From Diplocarpon mali (Eukaryota; Ascomycota; Leotiomycetes; Helotiales; Drepanopezizaceae), in assembly GCA_024741835.1 (NCBI GenBank), contig JAENRP010000068.1:62001-126000 (forward strand): 64,000 nucleotides of DNA, written 5' to 3'. Each line of letters opens with the position of its first letter. Position 1 is the first letter of the stretch. Of the stretch, positions 20,936 to 33,150 are shown one piece after another. The notes below the pieces were generated by a model. That model saw only the letters and a program-made list of their open reading frames with translations. It was not told where the DNA came from and did not search any database. The position numbers and the translations under genes are program-made.

Positions 20936-23900
20936 ATGATTGCAGCACAATTTCGTAACTCTGCGCGGCGCATCACTCCTCGAGCAGCTCTAGGGAAAGC
21001 AATTCGTAACAGCAATGCAGCTTCAAAGACTATAGCAGCTTTGCGGAAACCCAATCACCTTGCTGCTCGAAGCCTGCTACCAGTTGCCTACATACGAAAC
21101 TATGCAAGTGGACGTCCCCATCCACCCGGCGGCACTCATCGAATGGACATGAGTGGCGGAGAAGAGAAGTCAGCATTGGAACAGTACGGTGTTGATTTGA
21201 CAGCACGAGCAAAAGCCGGAAAACTCGATCCAGTCATAGGAAGAGATGCTGAGATTCACCGAACCATTCAAGTCCTCTCTAGACGATCGAAGAACAATCC
21301 GGTTCTTATCGGAAGTGCTGGTACGGGTAAAACCGCAATTCTGGAAGGGTTGGCACAGAGAATTGTCAGAGGAGATGTACCAGAAAGTGTCAAAGGCAAG
21401 AGGGTCATCTCTTTGGACCTTGGGCAATTGATTGCTGGCGCAAAGTTCCGAGGTGATTTCGAAGAAAGACTAAAGAAAGTGTTGGAAGAAGTGCAGGGAG
21501 CGCATGGCGGCATTATTCTTTTCGTGGATGAGTTACATACTCTGCTTGGTCTGGGCAAGTCGGAAGGAAGTATTGACGCCAGCAACCTTTTGAAACCAGC
21601 ACTTTCCCGAGGAGAGCTGCAATGCTGTGGAGGTAGGCTTCCTCTAAGTTTCTTATCACCCATTAGAGGCTATCCTGGGAGGCTCAGGACATATGGCTCT
21701 CAAGTATGCTTCTGAGCCAACCTCCGCGCTCTGAAATGTTCCATGAAGCAGGAATGCTGACTGAGATTTTCCTTAGCCACGACTCTCAACGAATATCGGA
21801 GTATCGAGAAGGGTAAGTAAGCACAGAATCTTTGAGCTACTTTGGCCAAGGATCACACTGCGATTGCATTCTTTCCTTCAATCGAAACACTTATCTTTTG
21901 CCCAATCACAGTATTGAACTTCAGGAAATCCGAAGTCTCTACTTCTCGTTGAATTACTAATGCAATCTCGAGCACCGTTACCAAATATGTTCTATGATAT
22001 GTATCATTTCATTCATGGCTTAGATGGATTTATAAGCCCTCTAACTCTTTCTTAGACGTGGCATTAGCAAGACGTTTTCAGCCTATCCAGGTTGATGAGC
22101 CTACTATTCAGGATACGATAAGCATTTTACGCGGAATTAAGTCAAAGTACGAGGTTCATCATGTGAGTATAGTAGCGTCTCCATGAAACTTAGGCAAGCG
22201 CTCTGAGGTGGATAGGCACATCCATTTCCAGGGTCGACAGAGCATCCAACTCCCAGACGTCATGCTAATACATTGCAGGGAGTTCGAATCACAGATGGTG
22301 CTCTTGTAGCAGCAGCAACATACAGTAACCGTTATATCACGGATCGATTTCTACCCGACAAAGCTATCGTATGTATGTTTCCGTTACACTCAACTTCCAT
22401 TCCGGGACATACTTTATCATTGTAGATATACATGAAAAATTACTGATTCTACTGCTATTTAGGATCTCATGGATGAGGCAGCCAGTGCCCTTCGCCTTCA
22501 GCAAGAGAGCAAACCAGAAGACATCATGCGTCTCGACCAGAGAATAATGACAATCCAAATCGAGCTGGAAAGTCTACGAAAAGAAACGGACATAGCAAGT
22601 CGAGAACGCCGGGAGAAGCTTCAAGGTACTTTAAAAGAGTGCCAGGAAGATGCTGCCAAGCTTACGGAAAAGTGGGAGAAAGAACGGGCAGAGATTGAGG
22701 CCACAAAGAAAGTCAAGGAAGACTTGGAGAAAGCTCGAATAGAACTTGATCAGGCCCAGGTGAGCATGGTATCCATCGATTTGCCCGATATATAACTAAT
22801 TGTGAAAAGCGTGAAAATAATTTTGGACGTGCCGGAGAACTTCGATACTCGGTTATTCCGGGATTAGAAGCCAAACTTCCCAAAGAAGGCGAAACTGGGC
22901 CTGAGCCTACAACTGTTGGCTCATTGATTCACGATTCTGTTACGGCAGACGATATTGCAGCAGTTGTATCAAGAGTTACTGGAATTCCGGTGAACAAGTT
23001 AACCTCAGGACATGCCGAAAAGCTAATTCGAATGGAGGACTCCCTTCGAGAATCAGTCCGCGGTCAAGACGAAGCTCTGAGTGCGGTCGCCAACGCCGTA
23101 AGAATGCAACGCGCAGGGCTCAACGGAGAAAACAGACCTCTAGCTTCCTTCTTTTTTCTTGGTCCGACCGGAGTGGGTAAAACCGAGCTTTGCAAAAAGC
23201 TAGCCAACTTCTTGTTCTCTTCAGAATCGGCTGTAGTACGTTTCGACATGAGCGAGTTCCAGGAAAAGCATACAATCTCCCGCCTAATCGGGAGCCCCGC
23301 AGGCTATGTCGGATATGATGACGCAGGACAACTCACGGAGGCGGTCCGCCGCAAACCATATGCTGTGCTACTTTTTGACGAGTTTGAAAAAGCTCATAGA
23401 GACATTTCTGCTCTGCTTCTCCAGGTACTTGATGAAGGTTTTCTCACCGACGCTCAAGGCCACAAAATAGACTTCCGAAACACACTGATCGTCTTCACGT
23501 CCAATTTGGGTGCCGATATCTTGGTAGGGAATAACATTCTCCATCCGTACACTGAACAGGCGAATGGCGATGTCTCTCCAGAGGTACGACATGCGGTTAT
23601 GGACGTCGTGAACAACAATTACGCCCCCGAGTTCCTGAACAGAATTGACGAGTTCATCATCTTTAAACGCCTTTCTACTTCTGCGCTCCGCGATATCGTC
23701 GATATTCGTCTGAAAGAGTTGCAAACACGTCTCGATGAACGCCGCATAACGCTTAATGTTGACATTCCCGTTAGAGATTGGCTCGCCGAGCGCGGATATG
23801 ACCCTAGATTCGGAGCAAGACCGTTGAACAGGTTGATCAGCACGCAAATTGGGAATGGTTTGGCGGACAAGATCATTCGAGGCGAATTGAGGACGGGAGA

Positions 23901-23970
23901 CATCGCTGAGGTTAGAATCAACAGTGAGAAAGATGGTTTGGAAATTATTCCAGGATCGATCGTTGTATGA
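20936..23970 (+). CDS. hsp78: Mitochondrial Hsp78/ClpB-type disaggregase
   Basis: Six exons (20936-21632, 21777-21812, 22056-22162, 22279-22368, 22463-22759, 22810-23970) encode 795 residues. The N-terminus is rich in Arg, Ala and Ser and lacks acids, a mitochondrial presequence. The ClpB N-terminal domain is absent, as in Hsp78. NBD1 has Walker A GSAGTGKT (127-134) and Walker [12 protein letters not shown] coiled-coil middle domain follows (exon 5, Lys/Glu-rich). NBD2 has GPTGVGKT and [11 protein letters not shown] and the C-terminal small domain with [12 protein letters not shown]. The enzyme works with mitochondrial Hsp70 to resolubilise aggregates in the matrix. The start at 20936 is the first ATG in frame. 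Confidence 0.95.
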
Positions 23971-25453
23971 TAAATTGATAGGGAAGAAAGGGGCACCTCA
24001 TTCAGCAGCAGTGAATTCAGTGTGGAATAGTGTGATTGTAGATACATGTCTTTTAAAATAACTTTGTGGTAGTTGCAACAAATACTCAGGAGCTATGGCT
24101 AATCAATATGGAGCGTGCCGTCTACTTTTGATGCACTTATCTGCTGGCATGGAGAAGGCACCATCACCCGTTGCTGCAGATATAGGTACATTAGTGAAGA
24201 AAGTAGTGACCTACCGACCACAAGATATATAATACAAGTAATCAATTCAGGCCCGGAGGCGTATGGCATACACTACAACACGTACTAAATCGCCAACGAA
24301 AATAATCTCGTTTGAAACCGAATGGCTTGCGTAGAGCATTCCCATAAACTTAACATTATCAATGAAGGAGTCCTCGTGTGTGGCTAGACAAAAACAGCTC
24401 ATTCATCGCCAACGACATTACAGTACGCCACTCCGCGCATGACGAGTGGATATGCTTCCCCTGTATAAGCGCAACTGCTGCCCTCTGCCTCCACGCTTGA
24501 AACACTGGGCACAGGCCTAGTCATCAAAAGTTTGGTACTCGAGATAAGTGTCTTCTCCATTGTACTCCCGGATTGAAGGAACGAGTTCTGAATAACCAGC
24601 AGTCACTGTCTTAGCAGTAAGCTGGTCTTTGGAGATAACCGCGGTTTTAACACACGGCGCTGGAGGTTTGGGTAGAATAACAAGGCCAAAAATGACGAAG
24701 GCAGATTGGCGGCTGTGATTCGTGCTTGAAAGATACATTTGTGACAGAACCAACATTGGCTAAATATCTCGAGTTGTTTGCGAGACAGCCCATCGTCGAA
24801 CAGCAATGCCTATAGAGCCTTTCTGTGAGCCCCTGAGTTTATAACTCGGATTGAGTTCCCACCCGAACGAGTGGGCACACGAAGTAGATTTCAGAGGCTA
24901 CAACCGGCTCTTCGACGAGAACGGAGTCGAAATGACAACAAGCCCGGGAAGTTTCCGTCACCCAGAACGATACTGGAGTGATAACCGGAAGCTCAAAGAT
25001 CTTCTGCGGCCACATTTGACATATCAAGACCTTCGAAACCGCTAGCGGCACGGTCAGCACTGTGAGGCTGTATGAGGATCCAGTTGGTCTGTCTCGCCCA
25101 AAACACAAGCCAAGCTTTATTATGGTGCGTTTCGATCCTTTCTCTATGCATAGGTAGGTACAGATTTCAAATTGCATGTGTAACGGAGCCAAAGACAGTT
25201 TCTAGCCACTAGACCACGATCGTTTTAGTTAAATGGTCTGAATGTACCATAAACAATAGCAAGTACCTGTTATATATATATATATTAGATACTTGATCGG
25301 TCTTTGGAGAGGGACGTTGTAATTACCGCGTTCGCAGCGATAAGTATTGGAAGCATCCTCCCCTTCTGTAACGTTAGACATTTTAGTCTGCGATACGCCA
25401 TGCTAAGCTCACAAGTCCCAATGCCCAAATTGATGCATGTTGTCAATACGAAA
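23971..25453. other. Intergenic, no gene recognised
   Basis: Holds small open frames (for example 24851-25045, plus strand, 64 codons of polar composition) without family signatures. A TA-repeat lies at about 25270-25286. Confidence 0.4.
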
Positions 25454-27446
25454 CTACCATTTCGCACTTGCGCTGTTAGCTCGGTCTCTTTCTCGTGCTC
25501 TGTCATTTCCGTTTGCATTATCAACAGTACTACCCCTTCGCCGTAAGCCACCAGCCTTTTTCCTCCTGACCCTGAGTAGTGGACATCAGCATTTATCAAA
25601 TCCAATAACGGGTCGGCACGAGCATAATTTGTGGAAGCCAGAATGGAGATGAACTTTCCCAGAACTTACACTTGATAGCCCCTATCGAGTTCAGTTTCAA
25701 TGGCGCACCTGACCTTTAGAGCTCCGACTGCTGGCCAAACGCTTCTCTCTCCGCGAAGGATCCAATAGTCGAGGCTGGCCTGAGTGGGCGTCTCGAGCAA
25801 GCGTATGAAATCCGACATGGATAGCTCGGGAACAAGCGTGACAGATGCTGCTGGGATGTGTTCGTCCACAAGAAAACGCCTGATCGACAAGGGAAGAAGT
25901 CCAAGGCTATCGAGCTGCTGCAGGCGATGACGAATCTCCATGGTGATCAATCTAAGCAGACCGCCTGTTAACGATGCTCGTCCAACACGTGTATGGAGAG
26001 GAGACGGTCCATGCATATCACTCTGCAGAAATGGGACAAGATATGGCCGGGCCTGGCTAACAATAAAGTGATTGACGTTAAATAGCTCCGCGACCCGAGA
26101 AAGGGGTGAATCTCGGTCTGTGTACGATGCATGGGTCCAAGGCCGAAAGGTAGTATCTGTGGCAGCAGACCATGGAGTAATCGCCCCAGAAGCATCTTTA
26201 CACTTGAGAGTGATTGATCGACCATACATAGATGGAGATGATGCGTTTGATGCAATAGCAGCCGACCAGATAAGCTGTACGATTTCAGCTCTTTATCCAA
26301 AAGATACAATGAACAGGGAGAACTTACCACGTTCGGGGCTGTCAAGTAATTTAAAAGGTTAGGTACCCCCCCTCGTCCAGTGGTAGCAACAGTGATGTTA
26401 AGCACTCGCTTTGTCCGGTTGTAAGCTTCCTCAAATGTAAGATCCCCAACATTGGCCCGAACGCACTCTTCCAGGATAGTCACATCCAGAAAATAGCCTT
26501 CGCGAAGAAATCTCCGTATCCTCCTTGTGAGAGTACTGCACCAGCTAGTCTCCTCTTTCCCATTCTCACCTGCAGATCCCTTACCAGCAAACGCAGATAG
26601 GTCAATGCTGTCCCCGTTGAGAAACTTAGGTAGTTCGTCTTCGGTGTGTACACCAACCAAGGCCGCAATCAGAGCTCCAGTAGCGGTCCCCGTAATGATT
26701 CTGGGCAGTAGGCCTCGAGCGAAGAGCGCTTTCACGACTCCCAGGTGGCATAACCCAAAAATCGCGCCTCCTTGTAGAACTAAATTACTTCTCCCAAATG
26801 CCTGTCTTGTATCATGGAGGAGATCAAGCTTTGCTTGACTACTGAAACCAAGTATCACTCCACTTCCATCCGCTCCAGGAGATGTCGGCAATTTCGTAAC
26901 ATCAGCAATAGCTTGTGCGACCTGGGTTATGTAGTCCTCAATCAACAGCTTCGTCCCAGCAAATGCGCGATTGAAAAGGCGAGGGGTGGAAACGTTGCCC
27001 AGATTTCGAACGAGGCCTGATCGCAGGAGATCCACGAGTTGGAGAATGTCGCTTTCCTCGCGCGCAATGATGATCGACTGGAGACGTTCGTGGATGAGCC
27101 GGTAATCATAATATTTCGAGGTAGGATTCTGACGCCTTGTATTGCGTTAACACTGAAGTCCAACATAACTGTGGCGGCAACGAAAGCCATTGCATGCAGT
27201 TACCATAGATCATTGCCCAGCAGCAAGTCGAGTTGGTAGGCAGCTTCTTCCCAATCCTCATATTTATTGCTTTCGCGCAGAATCTCAAACCAGACCTCCA
27301 CCGGCTTCTTACGCGTCAACCATCTGAAGAATCGCTTTATCGGCAGTCAGTAAACACATTAAGATTTAGAAGCAGTAGCTCACGATCTGCCAGAAGAGCA
27401 GCACGTCGACCAGCAAATTCCAGAACGACCTGAATAAGCCCGTCAT
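25454..27446 (-). CDS. Patatin-fold (TGL4/5-type lipase family) protein, predicted inactive
   Basis: Five exons (27446-27384, 27334-27204, 27135-26328, 26274-25670, 25565-25454) encode 572 residues. Residues about 1-150 match the N-terminal DUF3336-type region of fungal triacylglycerol lipases, with a membrane-associating start MTGLFRSFWNLLVDVLLFWQ. The patatin core begins with the oxyanion-type LQGGAIFGLCHLG (about 186-198). The nucleophile motif reads GTATG (214-218) where active members have GxSxG, so Ser is Ala at 216. The second catalytic motif, normally DG in a W-x-DGS context, reads WTHAS (380-384). FNVNHFIVSQARP follows and is conserved. A short Arg/Lys-rich last exon closes the protein. 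Lipid-droplet or membrane location is inferred from the family. Loss of both dyad residues argues for a non-catalytic role. Confidence 0.85.
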
Positions 27447-28325
27447 ATCAATAGAATTGAAGAAGAGAAAAATAATTTGAATAGTTGTAGCAAGTCATCA
27501 TTAAATTTAAGTGTTCGCCAGCGACTTAACTGCTATGGTGGAAGGAAGCGAGGTGATTGATATAGCGATAGGAAGAAACCTGTTTCTGGAAGAAGTCTAT
27601 TTCTGCCGAGCGAAACTCGGCCACACGGAACTATGCTAGGGACATAAAATAAGTACGAAATGTAAAAGAGCATATACGTCATAGAAGCAGAGTAGAGAAT
27701 CATTTACTTGCCCGACAAAATTCTGCGTAATTGTTTTGAGCTTTTTATATTGAGATTAAAGAAGCTGAGACACTACTTTGAACTGTTTGTACCTGTATCA
27801 AAGCCGCTTCTGAAAACCCAATTTATATATTATACATTGCTAAGCCCTTACGTAGCCGAGCTTATTAATAGCTTAATTCTAGCACCTTGGTATTGGGGTT
27901 TTGCTGCAATGGGTCCAGTGGTACACATGTTAAGGGTAGGGGACAACGGATTGTACCATTGCTGATGATCTTGCAGAGGGTTTTTGAAACAGGTATTTGA
28001 CAAGGCCAGGATCTTTCATTCTTTCAGCCCGAAAATCTGCTGCGATTTTGAAATTTTTTGCCTCACGCGGAAAACATGCAAGGATATAATCTTCTGAGCT
28101 CTTATAGTCATTGTAGCTGTGAGGAATTTCAAGTAAGCCTTTGTGAAATTGCCTCGCAACGGCTGATGTGCTGGTTGGCTCGATATGATCAACAGCAGCT
28201 TCGCCGTTCCATATTACAATTCTGTTTGTTTAATTCTGATTATTCCTAAGCAAGGAAATCACACCAAAATAGCAGGTATATCGTGTGCTATCCTGATGAT
28301 TGCCCATTCAATATCATAGTTGCTT
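27447..28325. other. Intergenic, no gene recognised
   Basis: Convergent/upstream spacer between the patatin-fold gene and leo1. The open frame at 27708-27965 has no family signature. Confidence 0.45.
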
Positions 28326-29685
28326 TTATTCATCGTCGTCGTCCTCGATGATATTTCGCTTCCTACTCCTATTTGCCGGCTCGGTGGTAATTGGCTGGAA
28401 AGGTGCTTCGTCGTCGTCAAGGTCTGCCTCCGCATCTGCGTCTGCGTCGCTAATTTCTTCTGGCCTTGACTTCGAGGTCTTCTGCTTCTTAGACCTATGC
28501 GCGTCTCTGTCGCTGTCATCGTCAAGTATCTCTTCCTCTTCCTCATCGACCCCTTCCTCCATATCTTCGTCGCTAGATGCAAGAAAGTCGTCTTCTTTAT
28601 CATATTCGTCCTCTCTGTTTCGGCCACCGCGCGGAAGATCGTCATCAGAATCGTAATCTGCTCTTCGGCGACGAGGCTTAGAAATTTTACGGCCGGGTCC
28701 AGGGGCTCTTCTTCCGGCACGACCCTCCAAATCATCCACATTCAGACCGCCACGACCACCCAATACAGATCTCGGCTGGTTTGCTTTTTCGGCCGCTGTT
28801 TCGCGACGGCGTTGAGCTCTCAGTCGTTCCTTTTCTGCAATCTCGGCTTTTTTCTTCTGCATCTCGGGATCTTCTGTATTCGATATGATCTGTGGGCCAT
28901 TCTTGTCGTCCCTGGTCCCGCCGCGGGTAGCAGCAGCTAGATTTTTCTGCAGTTTCTCCAACGCATCGTCCTGAATATCCTTGTTGGGTCTGACAGTGTA
29001 ATGATTCGTCATATGGCCCATCATGACTAACATTTGGGATGCGATTGAAGGGGAGGCAAGGTATTGATGAGAATCCATCACTGATTGGTAGTTCTTGCCC
29101 TCCTTTGATGGGGCGAGAGATGCGGTTTGCAATTCGTAGTGTTGATCGCCGATTGAGAGCGTAGTTGTCCCATCACTCCATTTGTGAAGAACAGTATTAC
29201 TCTCGAGCTTACCATTGGGAGTCTTGCGGTATCGTATGGTAGAAGAAGACACCGCACTAGCGGAGAAATTAGCAGACTTTGTGTCCAAATGGTGATCGGA
29301 CTCGGGCGGTTGGAAGGTATCAGAATCGAATGGACGAGGTTCAATGCCTAAGAACGTTGGCAGTCGTAGAGCGTTGTACTGAATTCGTCAGCACAACTCG
29401 AACACGCTTAGGAGATCTTCTTACCTCTCCGTCTGCTGGTTTCGGGATCGGATGTCTCCACACAGTAGTCTCCAACACCCGGGCATCTCTGCTGTCTTCA
29501 AGGTCTACCTCTTCTGCTTCAGTCCTCGGAGCTCTATCCATCCTATTCTCATCATCTCCCGAGTCAAGCTCGTGGTCACTGAGTTCTCGTGCTTTCTCTC
29601 CTGGCTCATCATCATCATCGCCAAAGAGATCGTCTTCGAGGTCCGCTGTGCTACCCATGATCTCGTCTTCTGACATGGATGCCAT
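28326..29685 (-). CDS. leo1: PAF1 complex subunit Leo1
   Basis: Two exons (29685-29425, 29378-28326) over a 46-bp intron encode 437 residues. The N-terminal third is acidic (DLEDDLFGDDDDEPGEK). The conserved Leo1 core is clear: TTVWRHPIPKPADGE, LRLPTFLGIEPRPFD, IRYRKTPNGKLESNTVLHKWSDGTTTLSIG-QHYEL and the segment ending MTNHYTVRPNKDIQ. A basic Arg-rich linker and a long Asp/Glu/Ser-rich tail ending EDDDDE follow. Leo1 is part of the Paf1 complex on elongating RNA polymerase II and acts in histone modification and elongation. It is divergently arranged with the MOB gene, 437 bp apart. Confidence 0.93.
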
Positions 29686-30122
29686 TGCTGAGCTCGTCAA
29701 GATAATATTTTTGAGTATTTCAACAAGCGCTTTCGTGAAGGATCTCCGGATTAGACTTTTGTGCGGGTGAGAAAATCGTATGACCTGATTGACGCGGTTG
29801 GAAAATAATGCGGAAAATGGCGACTTGCACACGGCGCGGTTTCTTCTGTCGCGATAGTAACTAAGATAGGTTGGGTGCCTTGCAGCGCTAGGTATGTGAT
29901 ATTCTAAAAGTGGCGGCCTCGTCTCACTCACCGCCCTTGTTGCACTAACGTTGTTTCCGTCTGAAACCAACTCCTATCCTACAACCAACCCAACTAACAT
30001 TGGCTTCTTCAACCCTCAGTCAACTGTGATCTGTTTACACCGTTGAATACCTCACACGAAGTCCTTGAATCACACCCTTTGAACTACAACATATTTCCGG
30101 AAGTCAAACCCAATCAGCCACC

Positions 30123-31721
30123 ATGTCCAACTTGTTCTCTGGAATGTAAGTACCTCTTTACTGAGCTCTGATGCTGGATGCTTATGTTTATGGCTTTGAT
30201 GCGTCATGGAATTTCCCTTTGTATTTCTCTCTCCATGACTTGTTAGTGCCCAACTTTGCTGCAGGCTGAATGAGCCGAGTGACTCTGCAAAAGCTTTGTA
30301 TCTATGCCGGCCTTGAGAGGCAATACGATATACTTAGGCCTACATATCTGAATAGACACCCTGCAGCAACCCCAATTCGTCAGGCCATTTTGCAGCCATG
30401 TTCTGAGAAGCATCAAGGGTGAATTTGCCTTGGCTTTATCACTATGTCAGATTTTGACACATACCTATCCTTTGAATTTTTGTGCTTTTGTCTTCACAAG
30501 TCAAAGTTACTCGACGGTTTCGTTGACAGAACTCCCTTACAGCAGTGGACGGTTTAGAGGTGGTGGTAAGAATGGTGGTACTAAAAGCCCTGGGCCTGGA
30601 GCCTCGCCAACATCACCTACAGGCACTTCCCAAAACGGCTCATCTTCATCGAGCCTCGCCCCGCGGATGCCTCCATTGCCCAACTCGCCATCGCTAGCCC
30701 AAACTCTGTCCATGAACGAGTCTTCAAGCAGTATCTCTAGTGGTGATGCCCTGTCTATCTACAACCTACCTCGACCAAAGCCTATGTGGTTGAACGACGC
30801 GTATTCCAAACACATTGTAAAGGGCAACTTTATGACGCTATCCGCTCGTCCAAAGACTGTTGAGCAAGGAGAATGGATCGCACATCAAGGTAAGTGCTTC
30901 ACTCGACCTTTTGTTAATCCTACTAACCCTTTGTTATAGTAGCTGAGCATTATCGTAACCTCTGGAACTTCGTTCGAGTTGTTCATGACAAGGATGAAGA
31001 CGGAACATCAATCTGCAACTCCCAAACCTGCCCTCGCATGTCAGCTGGAACGTGTGTCTGCTTTTCTGCTTACAGTCTACTGCTTCTGACTGGCTCTAGT
31101 AATCACTCTTTCACATGGTTGAACTCCCGAAAAGAACCAGTTGAGGTTCCTGCCCATGAGTACATTTCCCTTATGCAGAGATGGATCTCTGGTAAAGTCG
31201 ACAACACCTCCATCTTTCCAACGGATCCTGCCGGAGTATCGTTCGCACACAATACTGGAATCCCAGAAATCGCTTCTGCAACCTACGCATCTGGTGGGCT
31301 GAATACCCCTGGAGCGAACACTCCTATTCCAGCCGGCCCGACAAACCTCAACACTTCTCTTTCTCAACTTTCCGGCCCTGGTGACTGGATCGGAAAGAGC
31401 AGTGGCTTCCCCATTGAGTTTTTCGACGTTTGCCAAACTATCTTTCGCCAAATGTTTCGTGTTTACTCGCATCTCTATTGGGCTCATTTCATAGATCCAT
31501 TCTACCATCTCAACCTGGAAAAGCCGATGAACAGTTGTTTCAGTCATTTTGTTCTTACTGCTACGGAGATTGATATGTTGAAGCCCCATGAGCTAGAGCC
31601 CATGCAACCATTGATCGATTTGTGGGCCGCGAATGGTACCTTCCCAAAGGAATCAAAGGCTTATGCTTGTGCCAATCTCAAGGCTGGCGAACGTCTTTTG
31701 TCACTGGCTGGGGTGAACTGA
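30123..31721 (+). CDS. MOB kinase activator family protein (Mob2-like)
   Basis: Four exons (30123-30145, 30543-30889, 30940-31051, 31100-31721) encode 367 residues. Exon 1 supplies only MSNLFSGI and is separated by a 397-bp intron. A Gly/Pro/Ser-rich low-complexity region precedes the Mob domain, which starts near LPRPKPMWLNDAYSKHIVKG. The zinc ligands are visible as C-x4-C in ICNSQTCPRMSAG and H-x4-H in VYSHLYWAHF. The core contains an insertion of about 60 residues (Pro/Thr/Gly-rich) after FPTDPAGVSF. MOB proteins bind and activate NDR/LATS kinases in polarity and cell-cycle control. N-terminal sequence and the low-complexity leader suggest Mob2, the Cbk1/COT1 partner, but subtype is uncertain. 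Confidence 0.85.
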
Positions 31722-33150
31722 AAACCCTAAATTGTTAATTGCGGTTTTTGCTTTCCATGCAGATCTACTTTAAGGGCTTCAAGGGTGCGGACAAAGTCTG
31801 TTCAAATATTCCTGAGGTTAGGGAAGATTACATGCAATTTTCCATGCACTTATTATGGAGGTCAATGGCGTGATGGAGCGGGAAGGAGGCGTCTCTGATT
31901 TTAACAAAAACGAGTTTAGTCCAAAGCAGACCAATAGAGTGTATGGAAGTCCCTGACTATATTTGAAGCTGGTCTATATTTTCAATGGGAGTGGTGTCAC
32001 ATCTGCTCAAATTAAAGCTGAAATCTCACTGATCTTGTACTCAAAGACCACAGGTTTGCCCGGCTCCAACACGAAGCGACCACCTGCTATATACACCATC
32101 TGCTCTAGGCTTCTCGACTCCTCACTTCCAGTTTCGAACAGCACATGGGTGACTACATTCGCATTTAGCCAGGAGCGCTACCCGAAGTACTCTTAAAACT
32201 CACAGACGTTCCCAAAAGAGATGGTCTGGGCTGATGGATTCCTCAGAGCGCGGCACCTATTTCGGGGGCAACTCTGATTGTCCTCCTATACTGATAGCTG
32301 ATGACAGCACCACTCTCTCTGTTCAGGATTGAGTTGAAATCCAGACGATTATGACCGCTAACGGGGTCTTGACGGATTTGGGGAGACTCGAATCAGGGAA
32401 GAGCCCTCAACATACAAGTTTATCCTCTCAACTATGTTAGATCGATCACGAGTGGCTTGAAAAGCGGAAATATCAGCTAAAACTAGGAATAAATACACGA
32501 CGTCAGATCCGTGAACGAATACCGCATCGAATTTGATAGGGTAGTCTGATTCGACTACGGGTGGAGCACCCTTCGACAACAGCCACGGGCGCGTCAATGG
32601 CGATCTATGCTTGGTCAATTTTGCAGATGAAGATACAAATGCCTCAGGTGTTAGGAGTGTGAGTTTGATTGAACGCCCCAGGTAGAGATAATAGGTCATG
32701 CTAGGTTGTGATTAACTAATATTGGCAGTGAACGCTGGGATGAGCTTTGGAAAGTTTGATATCGTGCATGTTCACTTGGTTGGTAACCCAATATAATATG
32801 TAACTGAAAACCTGGATAATGTGGGCCCTTCTAAGCTGAATCGTGAAGGAAAGCTGGAGATGGCAAGATATTTATTTAGCGTACTGTTGAGAGACAGTGA
32901 TGTTGCACATGTCCTTCCTTCTTGGGGAACTCTGAGTCGTTCTTACTGCGCCTTGTGCCATACTTTCGAACACGAAAAATTTTATTTTGCTTACGCATGG
33001 CCATATATCAATAATCTCGACAACAGAACTCTACTGATTCAAACTTATAAGAGCGAATGGCGAACGGAATGTGACCAGAAGACTTTTGAATTATGCGAAG
33101 ATTGCCATCCATAACGCCTATGCTACTGTAAAAGGCAAACTGGACATACA
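31722..33150. other. Intergenic, no gene recognised
   Basis: 3' regions of the convergent MOB and erb1 genes and about 1 kb in between. Open frames at 32358-32699 (minus) and 32821-33114 (plus) show no recognisable family or splicing. Confidence 0.4.

Noticed and set aside
24851..25045. Plus-strand 64-codon frame with polar composition
   Set aside because: Coherent-looking but unsupported by motif, splicing or neighbours.
28300..28940. Ser-rich plus-strand frames opposite leo1
   Set aside because: Shadow of the Asp/Glu-rich Leo1 tail.
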